A stretch of 64,000 bases of DNA, taken from Spisula solida (lineage: Eukaryota; Mollusca; Bivalvia; Venerida; Mactridae). The stretch covers positions 39,684,601 through 39,748,600 of the forward strand of contig OX365948.1 of assembly GCA_947247005.1 (NCBI GenBank), read 5' to 3'. Below, one piece after another: positions 11,530-23,810 of the stretch (the first letter of the stretch is position 1; the number at the start of each line of letters is the position of its first letter). A program made the position numbers and the translations under genes. Below the pieces are notes generated by a model. The model was not told the DNA's origin. It made no database searches and was given only the letters and a program-made list of their open reading frames with translations.

Positions 11530-11789
11530 TATAGCACAGAGAATTTGACATGATCCTGACCTTTATGCATGAATATATTACAAGGTTCTTGCGTTGAATA
11601 TATAAATTTCCGTGAGCAAATCGTGCAATATCGGTTCTTTAGGTTTGTGTTGATATTACACCTCGAGCATATTCGTGATACTTTCCGCTTATGAAAACAT
11701 ACAACCGGGGTAATAAATATAGACAATATATCAGCTGTTAAGTTTTGCTAATTGAAGGTGGAGAGTCGTGTCAAATTCTCTGGGCTATA
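11530..11789. mobile_element. TA-flanked MITE, family TAGCMCAGAG, copy 1 (260 bp)
   Basis: Left end TATAGCACAGAGAATTTGAC; the right end reads GTCAAATTCTCTGGGCTATA. Together they form an inverted repeat of about 24 bp with two mismatches, and TA on both sides fits a TA-inserting (Tc1/mariner-type) element. A second copy of the same length is at 50798-51057. The 66-codon minus frame inside is a chance frame. Confidence 0.85.
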
Positions 11790-13533
11790 CCCTGGCACAA
11801 ATGCAACCAAAAAAACTTATCCAGTGTATGATTCGGACTGTGCATGCCAATGTACAGATTGCTAGTCAGACTGTGCCCATGTATGGCTGGCTAGTATGTG
11901 ACTCGACACTATTTTATAAATAATTCATAACTTAGACAAAAACATTTCAACAAGAATCACACATATCAGTGATTTGACAGAAAACTATCCCAACATAATT
12001 GGTATAAAACAATCAGAAAAAGTGTGGTCTGTCTAGACAGTAAAATGGTCTTCATCTTCCATGCTACTATTACACAACTTGTCAAGTGATTACAAATAGC
12101 AGCATCCTTTCATACATGGATTTGAGAAGCTATTAATTTGCACAATGATCATTTACATGCATAAAAAGAAAACAATTTTTCATATAGATACAAATTGGTT
12201 AATGTTTTCCTTTGACTCTGTGCAATTCTTAATTGACTTATGTCATATATAATTGGTTAGATAAAATAAAACCCAGATAGAATTATGTTGGACTGCAATC
12301 GATGAAGACAATATATAACTACAGTATTGAGTAACCAGAGATCAAAGGTATAATTGTTCAATTAATTGCCTCGAACCATACTGTTCAATAGAAGACAATA
12401 TTGCATATTATCCCCATTATCATGATTAACTATAAAATTCATTCTTATTAATTTCCAGAAAAAAAGAGAGAAAAAAGCATCATCAAAGCAGAGTACCATA
12501 TGATTCACGAACACTTGAAATAAATCCCGATTTATTGAGAAAAATCATTATTGTACATAAAATAAATTAAGAATCATTCCTACCTTAAATTTTCTTTAGT
12601 TGGTAGTAAACTCAACATTAGAAATCCCCAGATTACTTTAAACGCCAATCACAGACTACTAAAACAATTTTAGTGCTGAGATGATAAACTTATGTAGCTA
12701 ATATATCAAAATGATAGCTTTAATTCAACAGTTAGACTACATTACCACCTTAATTGAAATACCAATAATCTGAGAAATTTCTTTGATTGTTGTCAACAAC
12801 AATGGGGTTTATATTTTATTACATTCAGGGTCAAGCTGACTTATTGTGACTATATAGGCTAGACACAGATACAATTGACAGATATGTGATAATTATGCTA
12901 AGGTATGTGATAATTATACTGTCTTAAGAAATACTCTCTAGCCCCCACAGCTCCCTAATAAAGCCCTTTAATAATAATGTATGTGTCATTCACAGCTTCA
13001 CCTGTAACATAATGCAATCTATAGACCCTTACAAACAATATAACAAGGGATTTCACAATGATATTTAACAAGAACCCTATAATTCCACACCAGTATGTGA
13101 AAATAACAACATCCAACTATTGCTTACAAATACAATATACTATTTATAAAGTATGAAAAGCTTTATTAGTAGAAGTTTTCATTGAAAAAAGGAGATAAGG
13201 CTATCAGCTTTTTTATCTCCAGGAAGATGTACAAAAGCCTGAATGACAATAAACCCTATGGTGATTTTTGCCTACCTGGTCAACATTTAGTGCTTTGTAA
13301 CATAAATAATTAGTTTACGATAGAACAATGATGTTTCTTTTGATTTGGATAAAACTGTTGTTCAGGCAATTTGTAACTTTAAAACCTGCTGAGTTGAAGA
13401 AATGTGTAAATTTGAGATGGGTTCAATGTAACTTTAAGGTAACCTAGCTATTTTTGTAACTTAAGGTGTTATAGACTGGGCTCAATGTAAATGATACTTA
13501 AAGGCATTGAGCTGGGCCGAATTTAAGTATGTA
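11790..13533. other. Unassigned AT-rich sequence
   Basis: Only a short local duplication (GGTATGTGATAATTAT near 12880-12915) stands out. No gene is recognised. Confidence 0.4.
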
Positions 13534-13710
13534 CAACAAGTGACTAAGAATTGCAAGCGATACAGAAGTCCTCTACCTGTTTGAAGCCATGACCTTAATT
13601 TTCAATGTTTCTGTTGCCATGGCAATCACAATTTTTATCAAAGTGAAGCAATTATTTATAGGTGTCACCACAACATTGATCTCTATGCACATACCATAAA
13701 TCACCAACCA
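13534..13710 (+). mobile_element. Pearl-like 'AGTCCCCTCCGGT' element, 5' fragment
   Basis: It matches the body of the copies at 3033, 23113 and 62327 (GAATTGCAAGCGAT..., TTTCTGTTGCCATGGCAATC) and fades before the tail. The tail of such an element appears at 14571 after another element, so the two parts may be halves of one interrupted copy. Confidence 0.6.
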
Positions 13711-13795
13711 AGCATTGATTATTTTGGGTTATACAAAAATCCACATAAAGAGAGGTAATTTTACTTTTCTATATCCACAATATTTGTCAAAATAA

Positions 13796-14566
13796 AACAA
13801 GAGCCGTCAGAGACGGGTGATGCTCCCCATGGGGTGTTTGTCACAGAAAAAGTACTCCAAAAATAAGAAAACAGAGTTATGGATCTTTGGCACTGTACTA
13901 TAACTTAAAGAGATTATTTAACAATAATGAAGTTTCAAATTGATATCCAATACTATATGAGTTATGGCATGGACTTGAATTAAGTGTGAACAAGAGTGCC
14001 AAAATGTCACAAAATACGCCCGTCTTGGTTGTGCTAGTGACAAAAAAATATTGATTGTGAAATAAAAGCCCATATTATGTCAAAACATTTTTAAACAATT
14101 ATCTTTACACTAATCTTTATAATCACAAACTATATATACGGTTTTATCGAAATGCTTTTGCTTGATTTATCTGTATCTTGCAAGACCACAAGATAGGGTC
14201 AGATTTAGATTTGGCGTACAAAATTCCCAGTTCATTCTATTTTCATTGAATCAAACTGGGCCTAGATATTATGCCTATAAGCGTTGTCACCAAGTTTGAA
14301 GACGATCGCACGAAAACTGTTCGAGTTAGAGTACAGACAAGGCCAATTTCACATTTTTTTGGGTAAATGAAGGACTATAACCCAAGAAGGCCTAGGCCGA
14401 TTTGGCCTATCATCGGACTTGGCCTAGATATTACGTCCATTAGCATTGTCAGCAAGTTTGAAGACGATCGCACGAAAACTGTTTAAGTTAGAGTACAGAC
14501 AAATTACTTGACGCTGTCGCCCACCAAGGGTGTTCACATATTAGTCCCGTCTTCAACGGGCGTATA
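13796..14566 (+). mobile_element. Pearl-like element, 'CCGTC-aga-GACGG' subfamily
   Basis: It starts AACAAGAG followed by a small hairpin CCGTC/GACGG and GTGATGCTCCCC. It ends with the hairpin CCCGT/ACGGG followed by CGTATAAAAA. Two core repeats about 160 bp apart share AAGTTTGAAGACGATCGCAC (near 14297 and 14457). No protein-coding capacity. It appears to sit inside or beside the element halves at 13534 and 14571. Confidence 0.7.
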
Positions 14567-14570
14567 AAAA

Positions 14571-14706
14571 GTACTAAGGGGAATATTATTCACATACCAA
14601 GTTTCATAAACCTGGCTTGTAAACTTTCCTAGTTATGTTGACATCCAGATATTTGGACGGACGGCAAACGTATAGTCCCCTCCGGTTGAAAACCAGTAGG
14701 GGACTA
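14571..14706 (+). mobile_element. Pearl-like 'AGTCCCCTCCGGT' element, 3' fragment
   Basis: It carries the CACATACCAAGTTTCATAAA body, a short GGACGGACGG tract and the complete terminal hairpin AGTCCCCTCCGGT / ACCAGTAGGGGACT, then AAAACAAG. Confidence 0.65.
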
Positions 14707-16820
14707 AAACAAGTTGCACATTTAATGTAACTGACAACCAACTGACAGCAGTTTAACAGGATAAAATACCAGCATACATCACTTCCCCTGAGCTACTTCA
14801 TTACTCGAGTAATTGCTATTTTCTTGACATGCGCAGACATTAAACTGCAAAACCAGCAAAACATTCCAAGAAATTCTGGAAATTCTCTCGAAATCGTTTC
14901 ACATTCAGTTGCCTAATAGTAAATTAAGCCAAATAAGGAAATACTTCGTCTGCTTATTTAGGAACAGAATGGAATGTTAGCATGCAGAAAATGACTAAAA
15001 CTTTTATGTATTCTTTTTTTATCATTTGGAGAACAATTTGCAAGTCACAACTCACCATGGAAAAGGAGCCAAAAAAAGTTTGTAAGTGATACTGATAGAT
15101 TAGTGGAAATCAACTGAGAAATTCAGAACATAAACGTAAGGCATACATACATAAACCCACAGAATATCAATGTAGCAATTAGCGAGATATTAAAGACACA
15201 TCAACTGAAGAGCTAACATGTTTTTTAAATGACACATATAATGTAAATTCTATGGGATTTTATCTTCGTCAACCACAAAAAATTCCTTCTAAATATTGGT
15301 CTTCAGTAAGACAAAATCATACAAAACATTGACTTTTATCGAATCCCACTATATCGATTTGCTAACTATTTTAAGCATTAGAAATGATTATATTTGCACA
15401 CAAGTTAGTTCAAATCAGTATCAAGATAAAAACTTCGTTAATTAACAGACAGGATCATTCAGTACATTAATTAATAATATGTTATTTATCGATGTGCAAC
15501 AATTATTCTTATTCTGAATTCATCTACCTTAAACAAAGGGAATGATGCTTGCCAAAGGTTTCCAGTGAATTAATTATGCATTCATAATTATGCTATTATT
15601 CGCCAATAAAATTAATTAATTATTTATCCTATTATGTATAATATATAAATGTCTTTATCATCCACACACTTGGCCAATATTAGTGGATGATATCACCTTT
15701 ATAAACTAACCCTGGGCATGCAAGGGGGCAATACTTATATTTCAAGAGCTGTTTTGAGACCGACTTGAGAGTCCCGAAAAATACTACAAATTAAATTTTC
15801 AATTAGCACAATACTTAAGTGGTAAAATACCGAAAAAGAACTTAAGAACTAGAACAGATTTACAGTGAAACAAATGGTAAAACATGGATCAATAGTTAAA
15901 TGAGAACTTCTAGTGTTTTTGGTTACTTTAACAGAGAGTGCTTATTTCATTCAATTGAGAACGAAGAATGAAATCATTGTTATAAAGACTTGGAAACACA
16001 TTATAAAGACTTTTAGAAACACACACACACACAATTGCCAATTTATTATCTAAGAGAGACATTATACTAAGCTGAGCAAAAACTATCAGTGCAATGACCG
16101 AATGATTAAACTTGCCATACAGATGTGTTTACTGTGAATGAACTGAGGCCATGTTCAAAAATAGCCAATCAAAGTGGAAGAAAATGGCAAGCAGCATAAG
16201 TTAACATATCAAATTATAGCTCTTATGAGTATAAACTTAAATATAAATCTAACTGATGCTGAAAAGGAAAGGGATGCAGAGGATTACATCAGGAATAGGT
16301 TGTTTTAGTTGCATCACCTTGAACTATGATACAGCCCAGCATCAACTCTATACAGCACATAGGTTGAAATGTAATCACGGACCAATGAAAATGCGCGTTA
16401 CATATCAAATGCCTGTAATAAAATTATGTAAAGCACGTCGACTCGTAAACAGATTACAGGCTATGCTTGTGATGAGTGTCGTACCAGTCAGACCGAATTT
16501 TCAAAATACTGTGTCGGACCTGGTCAAAATTTGCCGGTCAGGACCGTCAGACCAATGGTTTTCCAGAACTGTTGTGTAAAAGCTTAATCACCATTTTGTC
16601 CCCCAATGTATGGTAATGTTGACCATATTATTATTTCAATATCTATTTGTAAAACCATCAACACCTGTGGAAATTTAAACCAAACCATCAACCCCTGTGG
16701 TAATTGAACAAGCAGCATTAGTAAGTCTGTTTCTTGGAAAACACTGAGTGCAATGACCAGGCACAGAATAGCAAACCAAAACAGCAATCAATTCACTTTA
16801 CCAGAAATAGTATCAATGGT
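14707..16820. other. Unassigned AT-rich sequence
   Basis: It contains a short (CA)n tract near 16019-16032 and a duplicated segment of about 30 bp (AACCATCAAC.CCTGTGG, 16645-16700). A stretch at 16486-16560 rich in GTCAGACC/GGTCAGGACC resembles the sub-terminal part of the hAT-like element at 25155, suggesting a decayed relative. At 15058, CTCACCATGGAA followed by GTAAGTGA at 15081 could be a tiny start exon (MEKEPKKV), but this is not supportable alone. Confidence 0.35.
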
Positions 16821-16882
16821 TTGGCGGAAAACTATTGTATCTCCTTATGTTTTATGTAGGAGTTACAATAGTGTTCCGCCAA
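16821..16882. repeat. Small hairpin, 24 bp arms
   Basis: TTGGCGGAAAACTATTGTAT and its near complement (21 of 24 pairs) are separated by 14 bp. There is no associated gene. It could be a very short MITE or a replication-slippage product. Confidence 0.7.
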
Positions 16883-17163
16883 CCCATCGGTATACACACC
16901 TAACAACACCAAAATAAATAATTCAAACCTCCCGAACTTAGAAACTTAATGTATTAGTTGTTTGTTAAGTATTCACAAAGTGTTACCACTAAACACAGCA
17001 TACACATACAAGATCTTTGTCAGCAGACTTAACCAATACCAATATTCAAGTCACATCTTCAGTTAATGACCCTCTAGTTTAAACTTGAATTTATCAAACA
17101 CGTCAATACTACTGTACAGTGCTTACAGTAATCACTTTCTATATAAGGTAAGAAGCAGTTTAC

Positions 17164-17207
17164 CTGGCATTATTATCAACAAGTACAAACTTGCTCTTAG
17201 GCAGCAA
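17164..17207 (-). other. Candidate 44 bp internal coding exon
   Basis: On the minus strand a pyrimidine-rich acceptor (TCCTCTACTTCAG) precedes 44 bp that read LLPKSKFVLVDNNA in one frame and are followed by GTAAACTGC as donor. The peptide looks protein-like, but I do not recognise it and the donor is only fair. Short matches of this kind are expected by chance in 64 kb. Confidence 0.2.
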
Positions 17208-17264
17208 CTGAAGTAGAGGACCCACATGACCATATATCATAGACAAATTTAACCTGTTTGACCT

Positions 17265-17880
17265 AGTATTGAACTCTGCTTGGATGACGGGCGAGTGCTC
17301 CATCAACTACACTGAGCTCGGATGACAAGGGAGTGCTCTATCAACTGCACTATTCTTGGTTGACAAGGGAGTGCTCCATCAACTGTACTATGCTCGGATG
17401 ACAGGCGAGTGCTCCATCAACTACACTGAGCTCAGATGACATGGGAGTGCTCTATCAACTGAACTATGCTTGGATGACAAGGAAGTGCTCTATCAGCTGT
17501 ACTATGCTTGGTTGACAAGGACATGCTCTATCAACTGAACTATGCTTGGTTGACAAGGGAGTGCTCTATCAGCTGTACTATGCTTGGTTGACAAGGACGT
17601 GCTCTATCAACTGAACTATGCTTGGTTGACAAGGGAGTGCTCTATCAGCTGTATTATGCTTGGTTGACAAGGGAGTGCTCTATCAGCTGTACTATGCTTG
17701 GTTGACAAGGGAGTGCTCTATCAGCTGTAATATGCTTGGTTGACAAGGGAGTGCTCTATCAGCTGTAATATGCTTGGTTGACAAGGGAGTGCTCTATCAG
17801 CTATAATATGCTTGGTTGACAAGGAAGTGCTCTATCAACTGCACTATGCTTGGTTGACAAGGGAGTGCTCTATCAGCTAC
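17265..17880 (-). repeat. 38 bp minisatellite of a tRNA-like 5' half, about 16 copies
   Basis: Plus-strand unit TGCTTGGTTGACAAGGGAGT + GCTCTATCAGCTGTACTA. On the minus strand this reads (A)GTTCAGTTGATAGAGCACTC followed by CCTTGTCAACC. That is the form of a tRNA A box/D arm running into an anticodon-arm-like segment; the first copies even give CTCGCCTGTCATCCGAG with a 4 bp stem. There is no T arm, so the array amplifies only the 5' half of a tRNA-like or SINE sequence. Confidence 0.75.
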
Positions 17881-19624
17881 CATAAGCAACCCCCAATGTT
17901 TCTGTATGACTATTGTGTAGCCAAATTATAGGTGACATGTGCATGCAGTCAAACACTTGACCAACTCATTAAGTCCCATGAACCGTAACCCTTTAATAAA
18001 TATATACATCAATGCACTCCTCCTGCCCATGTCCTATCACCATCTATTATTTCAAAGAGCGTATTGAGGTAAGAAAATCAAGTTACAAAAATGAACTAAC
18101 AAGAAACTTATCAAGGGAGATCATTTTTTGTCACAAAAAGCTGCACACAAGATCGTTTCCACATTCTAGCTATTTCTTTATCTAAGGGTTAACAGATAAA
18201 ACATTTGCTGATCCATGAAGGAAGATTGTCAGATGCTTGTGGAAGGACACACGTTAGTTGACGGTTGATAACACAGTAATATTGGGAACAGTGGAACCAT
18301 AAGCAGATCAAATACTGTTTGGAAACATAATATAATTAAACAGAAGACCTCCTACTTGGGGAAAATCACCACATTATCTGGGAAAATCACTATGATCATA
18401 CAACTATCAATCATAAAACGTGAATTCCTATTTCACAAAAACTCAGCAATAGCGACAATAAATAAGAAATATCTTGTGACAGACATTGAGACCTGAAAAA
18501 AGTTTAATAACGAAACAGGAAATTTAATACCCATACATTTTTAATAACTGTAATCAAATAAAGTACCGCAAATTCTGCCAACAAACACAGTCATATTTTA
18601 CTATTTTTGCCCAAATTGCAAGATATAACAACAAAATCAGTATTTTAATCAGATCATTTTTTCTGAAAGATCTTCTAACAGTTCTTGAAGAATCTCTGGA
18701 GAACACGAGAAAATGAAATATTCATGGGAAAAGAATCGTAGTAAAATACTTTATTTCCGGATCACTTTTTATTCTGTGAAATCAATGATCCTGCTTTGAT
18801 GTTAAATGCTCTGTTGTTAATGCTTTGATGCATCATTCCTCTTAAGACTTTTACAAATAAAATGCCATGCTGCTATAGCTGCTCAATAATCTATGGAACA
18901 AGCAATTTAACATACCAGCCATGAAAGCAGAAGGAACAAGCTATTCTCTGTTAAGTCAGATAAAACTGTTCTTTTTTTGTCAAAATCAAATCTTTCATGA
19001 TAATTATATTCCAAGTTTTAAAGCTATCTCCGTTCTTATTACAATGTTTGTTAAGTAGTATTAAAGCAACATTTGCTCCACTCTGCAAGACAGCCAAGCA
19101 TGTAGTCATTTTGCACTGATGGTCACTTTCACCTTGACCTTTGACATAATCTACATGATATAACCTTGAACCTCTCTGCCCAGTTTAAGAACTGAACTTA
19201 CTTAAGCTCAAGATTTAAGTTATCAATTGGAAAAGTTTTGATCCACTAACAAGAAGGACTGACATGTGCAAAGCAATATACAAAGTAAAGCATAAGAAAC
19301 ACTGCTCCATTTTTAACCACCCCTTTTCCTTACATATCATCCATTACACTTATCTACCAAGTGCTGCTGCGAAAAAAGTTCTCATGTTCAAGAAATGTTC
19401 TGCAACATATGAATCATCTGCTTCCAGTCCCTTATATTTTACTTGCAATCCTTACCCTGCTATACCCCTATATTCCATTAAGCTCCCCCCCCCCCCGAGA
19501 CATCATACTAAGGTTCATATGATCTTTACAAACATAGTAAATTATGCATCAACTATGGAGACATAATAAAACGATTGTCAGCCCGGTGTTAACAATAACA
19601 GAGCAATAACGTCATGGTCTGTTC
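17881..19624. other. Unassigned sequence
   Basis: It contains a C-homopolymer of about 12 bp near 19486 and a fragment at 19075-19170 (TTTGCTCCACTCT..., CACCTTGACCTTTGA) that shares wording with 21950-22020, suggesting a dispersed repeat. No gene is recognised. The 100-codon frame at 19264-19566 has no motif. Confidence 0.4.
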
Positions 19625-19830
19625 TAATCACATTCTCTGTCTCTTTCAGTCTTTGTCAGTCTGTCTCTCTTATAATGTCTGTCTCTCTGTGTCTGTCTTT
19701 GTCAGTCTCTGTCAGTCTGTCTTTCTCTCTAGTCTGTCTTTGACAGTCTGTCTTTCTCTCTATGTCTGTCTCTCTGTGTCTGTCTTTGTCAGTCTGTCTC
19801 TCTCTATGTCTGTCTTTGTCAGTCTCTCTC

Positions 19831-19905
<75 letters not shown>

Positions 19906-20465
19906 GTCCGTCTGTCTGTCTGTCTGTCTGTCTCTCGCTCTGTCTGTATCTCGCTCTGTCTGTATCTCGCTCTGTCTGTATCTCGCTCTGTCTGTATCTC
20001 TGTGTCTGTCTTTGTCAGTCTGTCTCTGTCAGTCTGTCTCTCTCAATGTCTGTCTATGTCTGTCTCAGTAAAGACTGTTTATCTATGTTTGTCTCTGTCA
20101 AGACTGTTTATCTATGTCTGTCTCAGTCAAGACTGTTTCTCAATGTTTGTCTCTGTAAAGACTGTTTATCTATGTCTGTCTCTGTCAAGACTGTTTATCT
20201 ATGTCTGTCTCTGTAAAGACTGTTTATCTATGTCTGTCTCTGACAATACTGTTTCTCCATGTTTGTCTCTATCTGTCTGTCTCTGTCAGTCTCTCTATGT
20301 TTGTCTCTATCTGTCTGCCTCAGTATGTCTGTCTGCCTCAGTCTGCCAGCCAGAGTAAGTCAGAGCCAGTCTAGGATAGTCTGTCTGTCTATGTCGGTAT
20401 GTCACCTTTTGTCGGTCTGTTTCTATGTTGTTCTTTGTCCCTCTGTTTGCCTGTCTCTCTCCCAA
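19625..20465. repeat. (GTCT)n-rich compound microsatellite
   Basis: Pure TGTC/TCTG tetranucleotides at about 19828-19935 are flanked by variants (CTCGCTCTGTCTGTAT). At 20070-20245 a unit of about 29 bp contains AAGACTGTTTATCTATGTCT. Open frames of up to 200 codons (Cys/Leu/Ser/Val only) arise from the repeat and are not genes. Confidence 0.95.
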
Positions 20466-20654
20466 TCCTTGCACAACATACATGTATGACAACAGTAATA
20501 ATTGGCTAACTAATCTGCTATTCCCTAGAGAAAGTCCATAAAGTATACTTAGAGCTATAAATTGAAATGACAGAGTGTCATTAGAACTTTCTGCTAATCT
20601 AGTATAGCACATTTGAGTGCATTGCATCAAAGTGCGCTTCGAAGCAGCAAATGA

Positions 20655-20750
20655 AACATTCATCACACCGGTGAAGAAGCCACTTCTAACATTGTCAAAC
20701 ATTATCACACTGGTGAAGAAGCCACTTCTAACATTTTCAAACATTATCAT
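20655..20750. repeat. 44 bp direct duplication
   Basis: Two copies of GGTGAAGAAGCCACTTCTAA plus a TTTCAAACATTATCA-type tail, adjacent to each other. Confidence 0.85.
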
Positions 20751-20839
20751 AGCTTTAAATAGAAGACTAAATGAAGCTCAGACTGAAATGGTGTTCCGGG
20801 TAATGAACTACGCTGGTTCCTTTGGAAAACTCACATAAT

Positions 20840-21204
20840 TATCTAATCCATTAAAGGGTGCAGTCAACAAAAAAACACATTGACAATTATTAAATTCATC
20901 TTATATAATATGTTATCAAAGGGTATCAGGCGAGAAAAGCTCATAAAAAATACATTTCAAATGTTAATTCAACACTTGGAAAAGTCGTTGTCAAGCGTGT
21001 AGTGTGTGTTTTCAGTCATGACTGATAAATCTCTCCTGGATTATTTTAGAGCACAATCCATACATTTCCATCACGATTTAGCGTAATAATGCATTGGTCC
21101 TTGAAAATCTTATAATTTCTCGTCATATCAGGGATTTGTCGGAGAACAAATGGTGTTATATGTGACAAGTCCTCCTTTCAGGCCAAACACATCATAGGAT
21201 GATT
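20840..21204. other. Unassigned sequence
   Basis: No supported feature. Confidence 0.35.
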
Positions 21205-21362
21205 CCAAGTTGGAATAGGAGAGATCATGTTTGTATACAAAGGCATTCATACCACCAGCTAGCTATTGGTCAATGGCAGGTTTTTATTGTTCATTCATCC
21301 AATAGATTGCTGGTGGGCATTTTGCATATTATGAATACGGTGATCTCTCCTATACAACTGGA
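21205..21362. mobile_element. Palindromic MITE (about 158 bp)
   Basis: Left end TTGGAATAGGAGAGATCA; right end TGATCTCTCCTATACAA. A second inner pair CACCAGCTAGCTATTGG / CCAATAGATTGCTGGTG continues the fold. A single copy in this window, with no coding capacity. Confidence 0.7.
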
Positions 21363-21419
21363 CAAGACCTCATCAAAGAAAATGCTGACAATAGACATTT
21401 GAATTCTTAGGACTCATCA

Positions 21420-21800
21420 CAACAGTAAATGTAAGCCTTAAGGCATAGGCGAGGTTATATAAATAGAGGATCTTGCATGAGTGCTTATTACATACAAGTT
21501 TTATTAAACGAGTGGGCAAAATAATATGACACGAGGCTTTGCCAAATGTAGGATTCTATTTATTACATAACACAAATATTGATGTACGCTGCATAGGTTT
21601 TTAGACAAAATTAAGCAGTACAATGAGCGCGACATCATAACGACGTTGGTATTATCCTGACGTCATGAGCTGATCAAGGCACGGATTGGCTTACATCGCG
21701 TCAGACTAATTTAAATATTTATTGCACACTCTGGGGGTGCCAAACTATATTTACAGCACGGCTTTACGGCACTGCTGAAATGCAGGTTATGTGATAAACT
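21420..21800. other. Possible decayed dispersed repeat
   Basis: A CpG-containing stretch (GAGCGCGACATCATAACGAC, GACGTCATGAGC) embedded in AT-rich DNA. Its wording recalls the centre of MITE A, but I found no termini. Confidence 0.25.
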
Positions 21801-22071
21801 ACTATCTCATTCAATCTTGATACCCTGCCCTCATATTGTCTAATGGCCTCACTGTTATCTATCAAAGGTGTTTTATAATAATGACAACTAAATGAATTGG
21901 TTTGATCTTATTTCTCCTCATATCAAGTAATAGATGTACTGTTACACATGTTTGCTCCACTCTCTAAAGTCATAAAATGGTCAAGGTCACTGTGGCATTG
22001 GCCTTTGCCTTACAAAAATTAGGGTTCAATTCTGCAGGACATGACCAACAACCTCATGTACTAAGTTTGCC

Positions 22072-22266
22072 GAACGTGGACCTAAGTGTCTTAAGTTATC
22101 AATCGGACATGGGTATATTTGACCAGTACCTCATGGACCAACCACTCGACATGCACAAAGCAATCTTGTGATGAACGTGGACCCAAGTGTCTTAAGTTAT
22201 CAATCTGACATGGGTATATTTGACCAGTACCTCATGGACCAACCACTCGACATGCACAAAGCAATG
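22072..22266. repeat. Tandem duplication, 101 bp period
   Basis: Two nearly identical copies beginning GAACGTGGACC at 22072 and 22173, ending CATGCACAAAGCAAT. Only a few substitutions separate them, so the duplication is young. Confidence 0.9.
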
Positions 22267-22269
22267 ACG

Positions 22270-23110
22270 TCAATTGATCAAAACTCATTCCAATAACATC
22301 AAACAATCAGGGCATTAATAAGAAACAATTCACTTATATGTCAAGTATTATGTAAGAAGAATAGTCATAAGATGGAGTAATGTATGAAAGGTGAACTCTG
22401 GATCATGGTTAGTACTCCCCAAGTGACCTATATAATACCCAGTTGAGCAAATTACAATGATATTACACAATTGTACAAGATAATCATTAATAATAGATGG
22501 AATTATATTAATAAGCATCATACAAATATGGTCAAAAGTTCAATGTCTTCCAATAAATATGTCACTGTCTTTGAAGTTTATGAATACGAGGGGTGTTCGA
22601 AAAGAAATGCAATTTCATGCATATTTTTGTATTTCTGGGGATTTCATGCTTTCAAACTTGGCATGTGTACCGATTAAACTATATTCTTCAGTTGGTTAAA
22701 ATTTGGTTGAATTCCATTCATTAATGTGGTCATAGTGTTTTGGCATTATGTAGAAGATAGCTGAGCCACAGATCAGAAGACCACCAGAGCCATGTGATAA
22801 TTTGATGTAACACACAAACCCTGGTGTTTGGTCATCAGTCTTTCACCAGTGGAGCAGGTGGATAACATGTCAATTATCTGTCAGGAATAATGTTCAGCAT
22901 TGGTAAAACTCACCCCAACATCTGGTAATATTTGCCCACAATGGCAGTACAAAACAATAATAGCTTCTAACTCAGACACTCAACCAACACATTATCAATC
23001 AAATAATTTGTATATAGACATTGTCTTTGTCTGTTTTCTGTTTAAATGAATTGTTTATCCGTACAATATTCCAGGATACTGAATCAATCTATATTGTGCA
23101 GATCAGGGAA
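22270..23110. other. Unassigned sequence
   Basis: GAGGGGTGTTCGAAAAG at about 22589 looks like a mariner-type terminus, but no partner end was found. Nothing else stands out. Confidence 0.35.
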
Positions 23111-23112
23111 GA

Positions 23113-23387
23113 AAACAAGTCATTAAGAATTGCAAGCAATACAGAAGTCCCCCACTGGGTTGAAGCCATTTTCAATGTTTCTGTTGCCATAGCAACCACA
23201 ATTTTTGTCAGAATAAAAATATTTTTAGACGTGCATAATTCCCTTATTGTCCCCTATCCACATACCATGTTTCATAAACCTAGCTTGGAAACTGTTTGAG
23301 TTATGGCATGATCCAGATTTTTTGACGGACGGACTGACAGAGGGCAAACATATAGTCCCCTCCGGTCAAAAACCGGTAGGGGACTAA
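23113..23387 (+). mobile_element. Pearl-like 'AGTCCCCTCCGGT' element, near-complete copy
   Basis: Body as at 3033 and 62327, then a GACGGACGGACTGAC tract and the terminal hairpin AGTCCCCTCCGGT / ACCGGTAGGGGACT at about 23353-23385, ending CTAA. Directly after it, at 23390, another head of the form AACAAGAGGGTCCAG begins. Confidence 0.75.
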
Positions 23388-23610
23388 TAAACAAGAGGGT
23401 CCAGTTAGGGCTCTAGGTTGTTCACATGTCAATGAAGTGTTTTACTTCTTTTGTTAACTTTTAGGACTTCTGACAGCTGAAACTAGGTATTCCAGCTATT
23501 TTACTGTTGGAACTAGGTCATTCAGCTTCGGCTTTCAGCTTTTAGATTACCAAACTGGTTCATTTAGAATTTCGACAGCTTGGACATGGGATGATAATAA
23601 CTTGTTTAGT

Positions 23611-23757
23611 TGGGCATTGTGCCTTGTATGTTTTTCTGTGCTCGGCTGGTTCAGGTAGGCATTGTACCTTGTGTGTTTTTTATGTTTTCTGTGCTCGGCT
23701 GGTTCAGGTAGGCATTGTACCTTGTGTGTTTTTTATGTTTTCTGTGCTCGGCTGGTT
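23611..23757. repeat. Three-copy tandem repeat (46-53 bp)
   Basis: Unit contains GCATTGTACCTTGTGTG followed by TTCTGTGCTCGGCTGGTTCA. The last two copies are essentially identical. Confidence 0.85.
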
Positions 23758-23810
23758 AAGCTGAGTGCTGCCTTCCCTGTCTGACTTAATATTATCTTTA
23801 AGACATGACT

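Noticed and set aside
11526..11726. 66-codon minus frame with several cysteines
   Set aside because: Lies wholly inside a MITE; the cysteines do not form a known finger and the second copy at 50798 does not keep the frame.
16256..16579. 107-codon plus frame
   Set aside because: Its 3' part is GTCAGACC-rich sequence resembling a decayed hAT end; no protein motif.
19614..20358. Frames of 198-200 codons rich in Cys, Leu, Ser, Val
   Set aside because: Direct translation of (GTCT)n; the same text appears in shifted frames.
22585..22640. Possible mariner terminus GAGGGGTGTTCGAAAAG
   Set aside because: No inverted partner or TA pair was located within 3 kb, so the element cannot be delimited.
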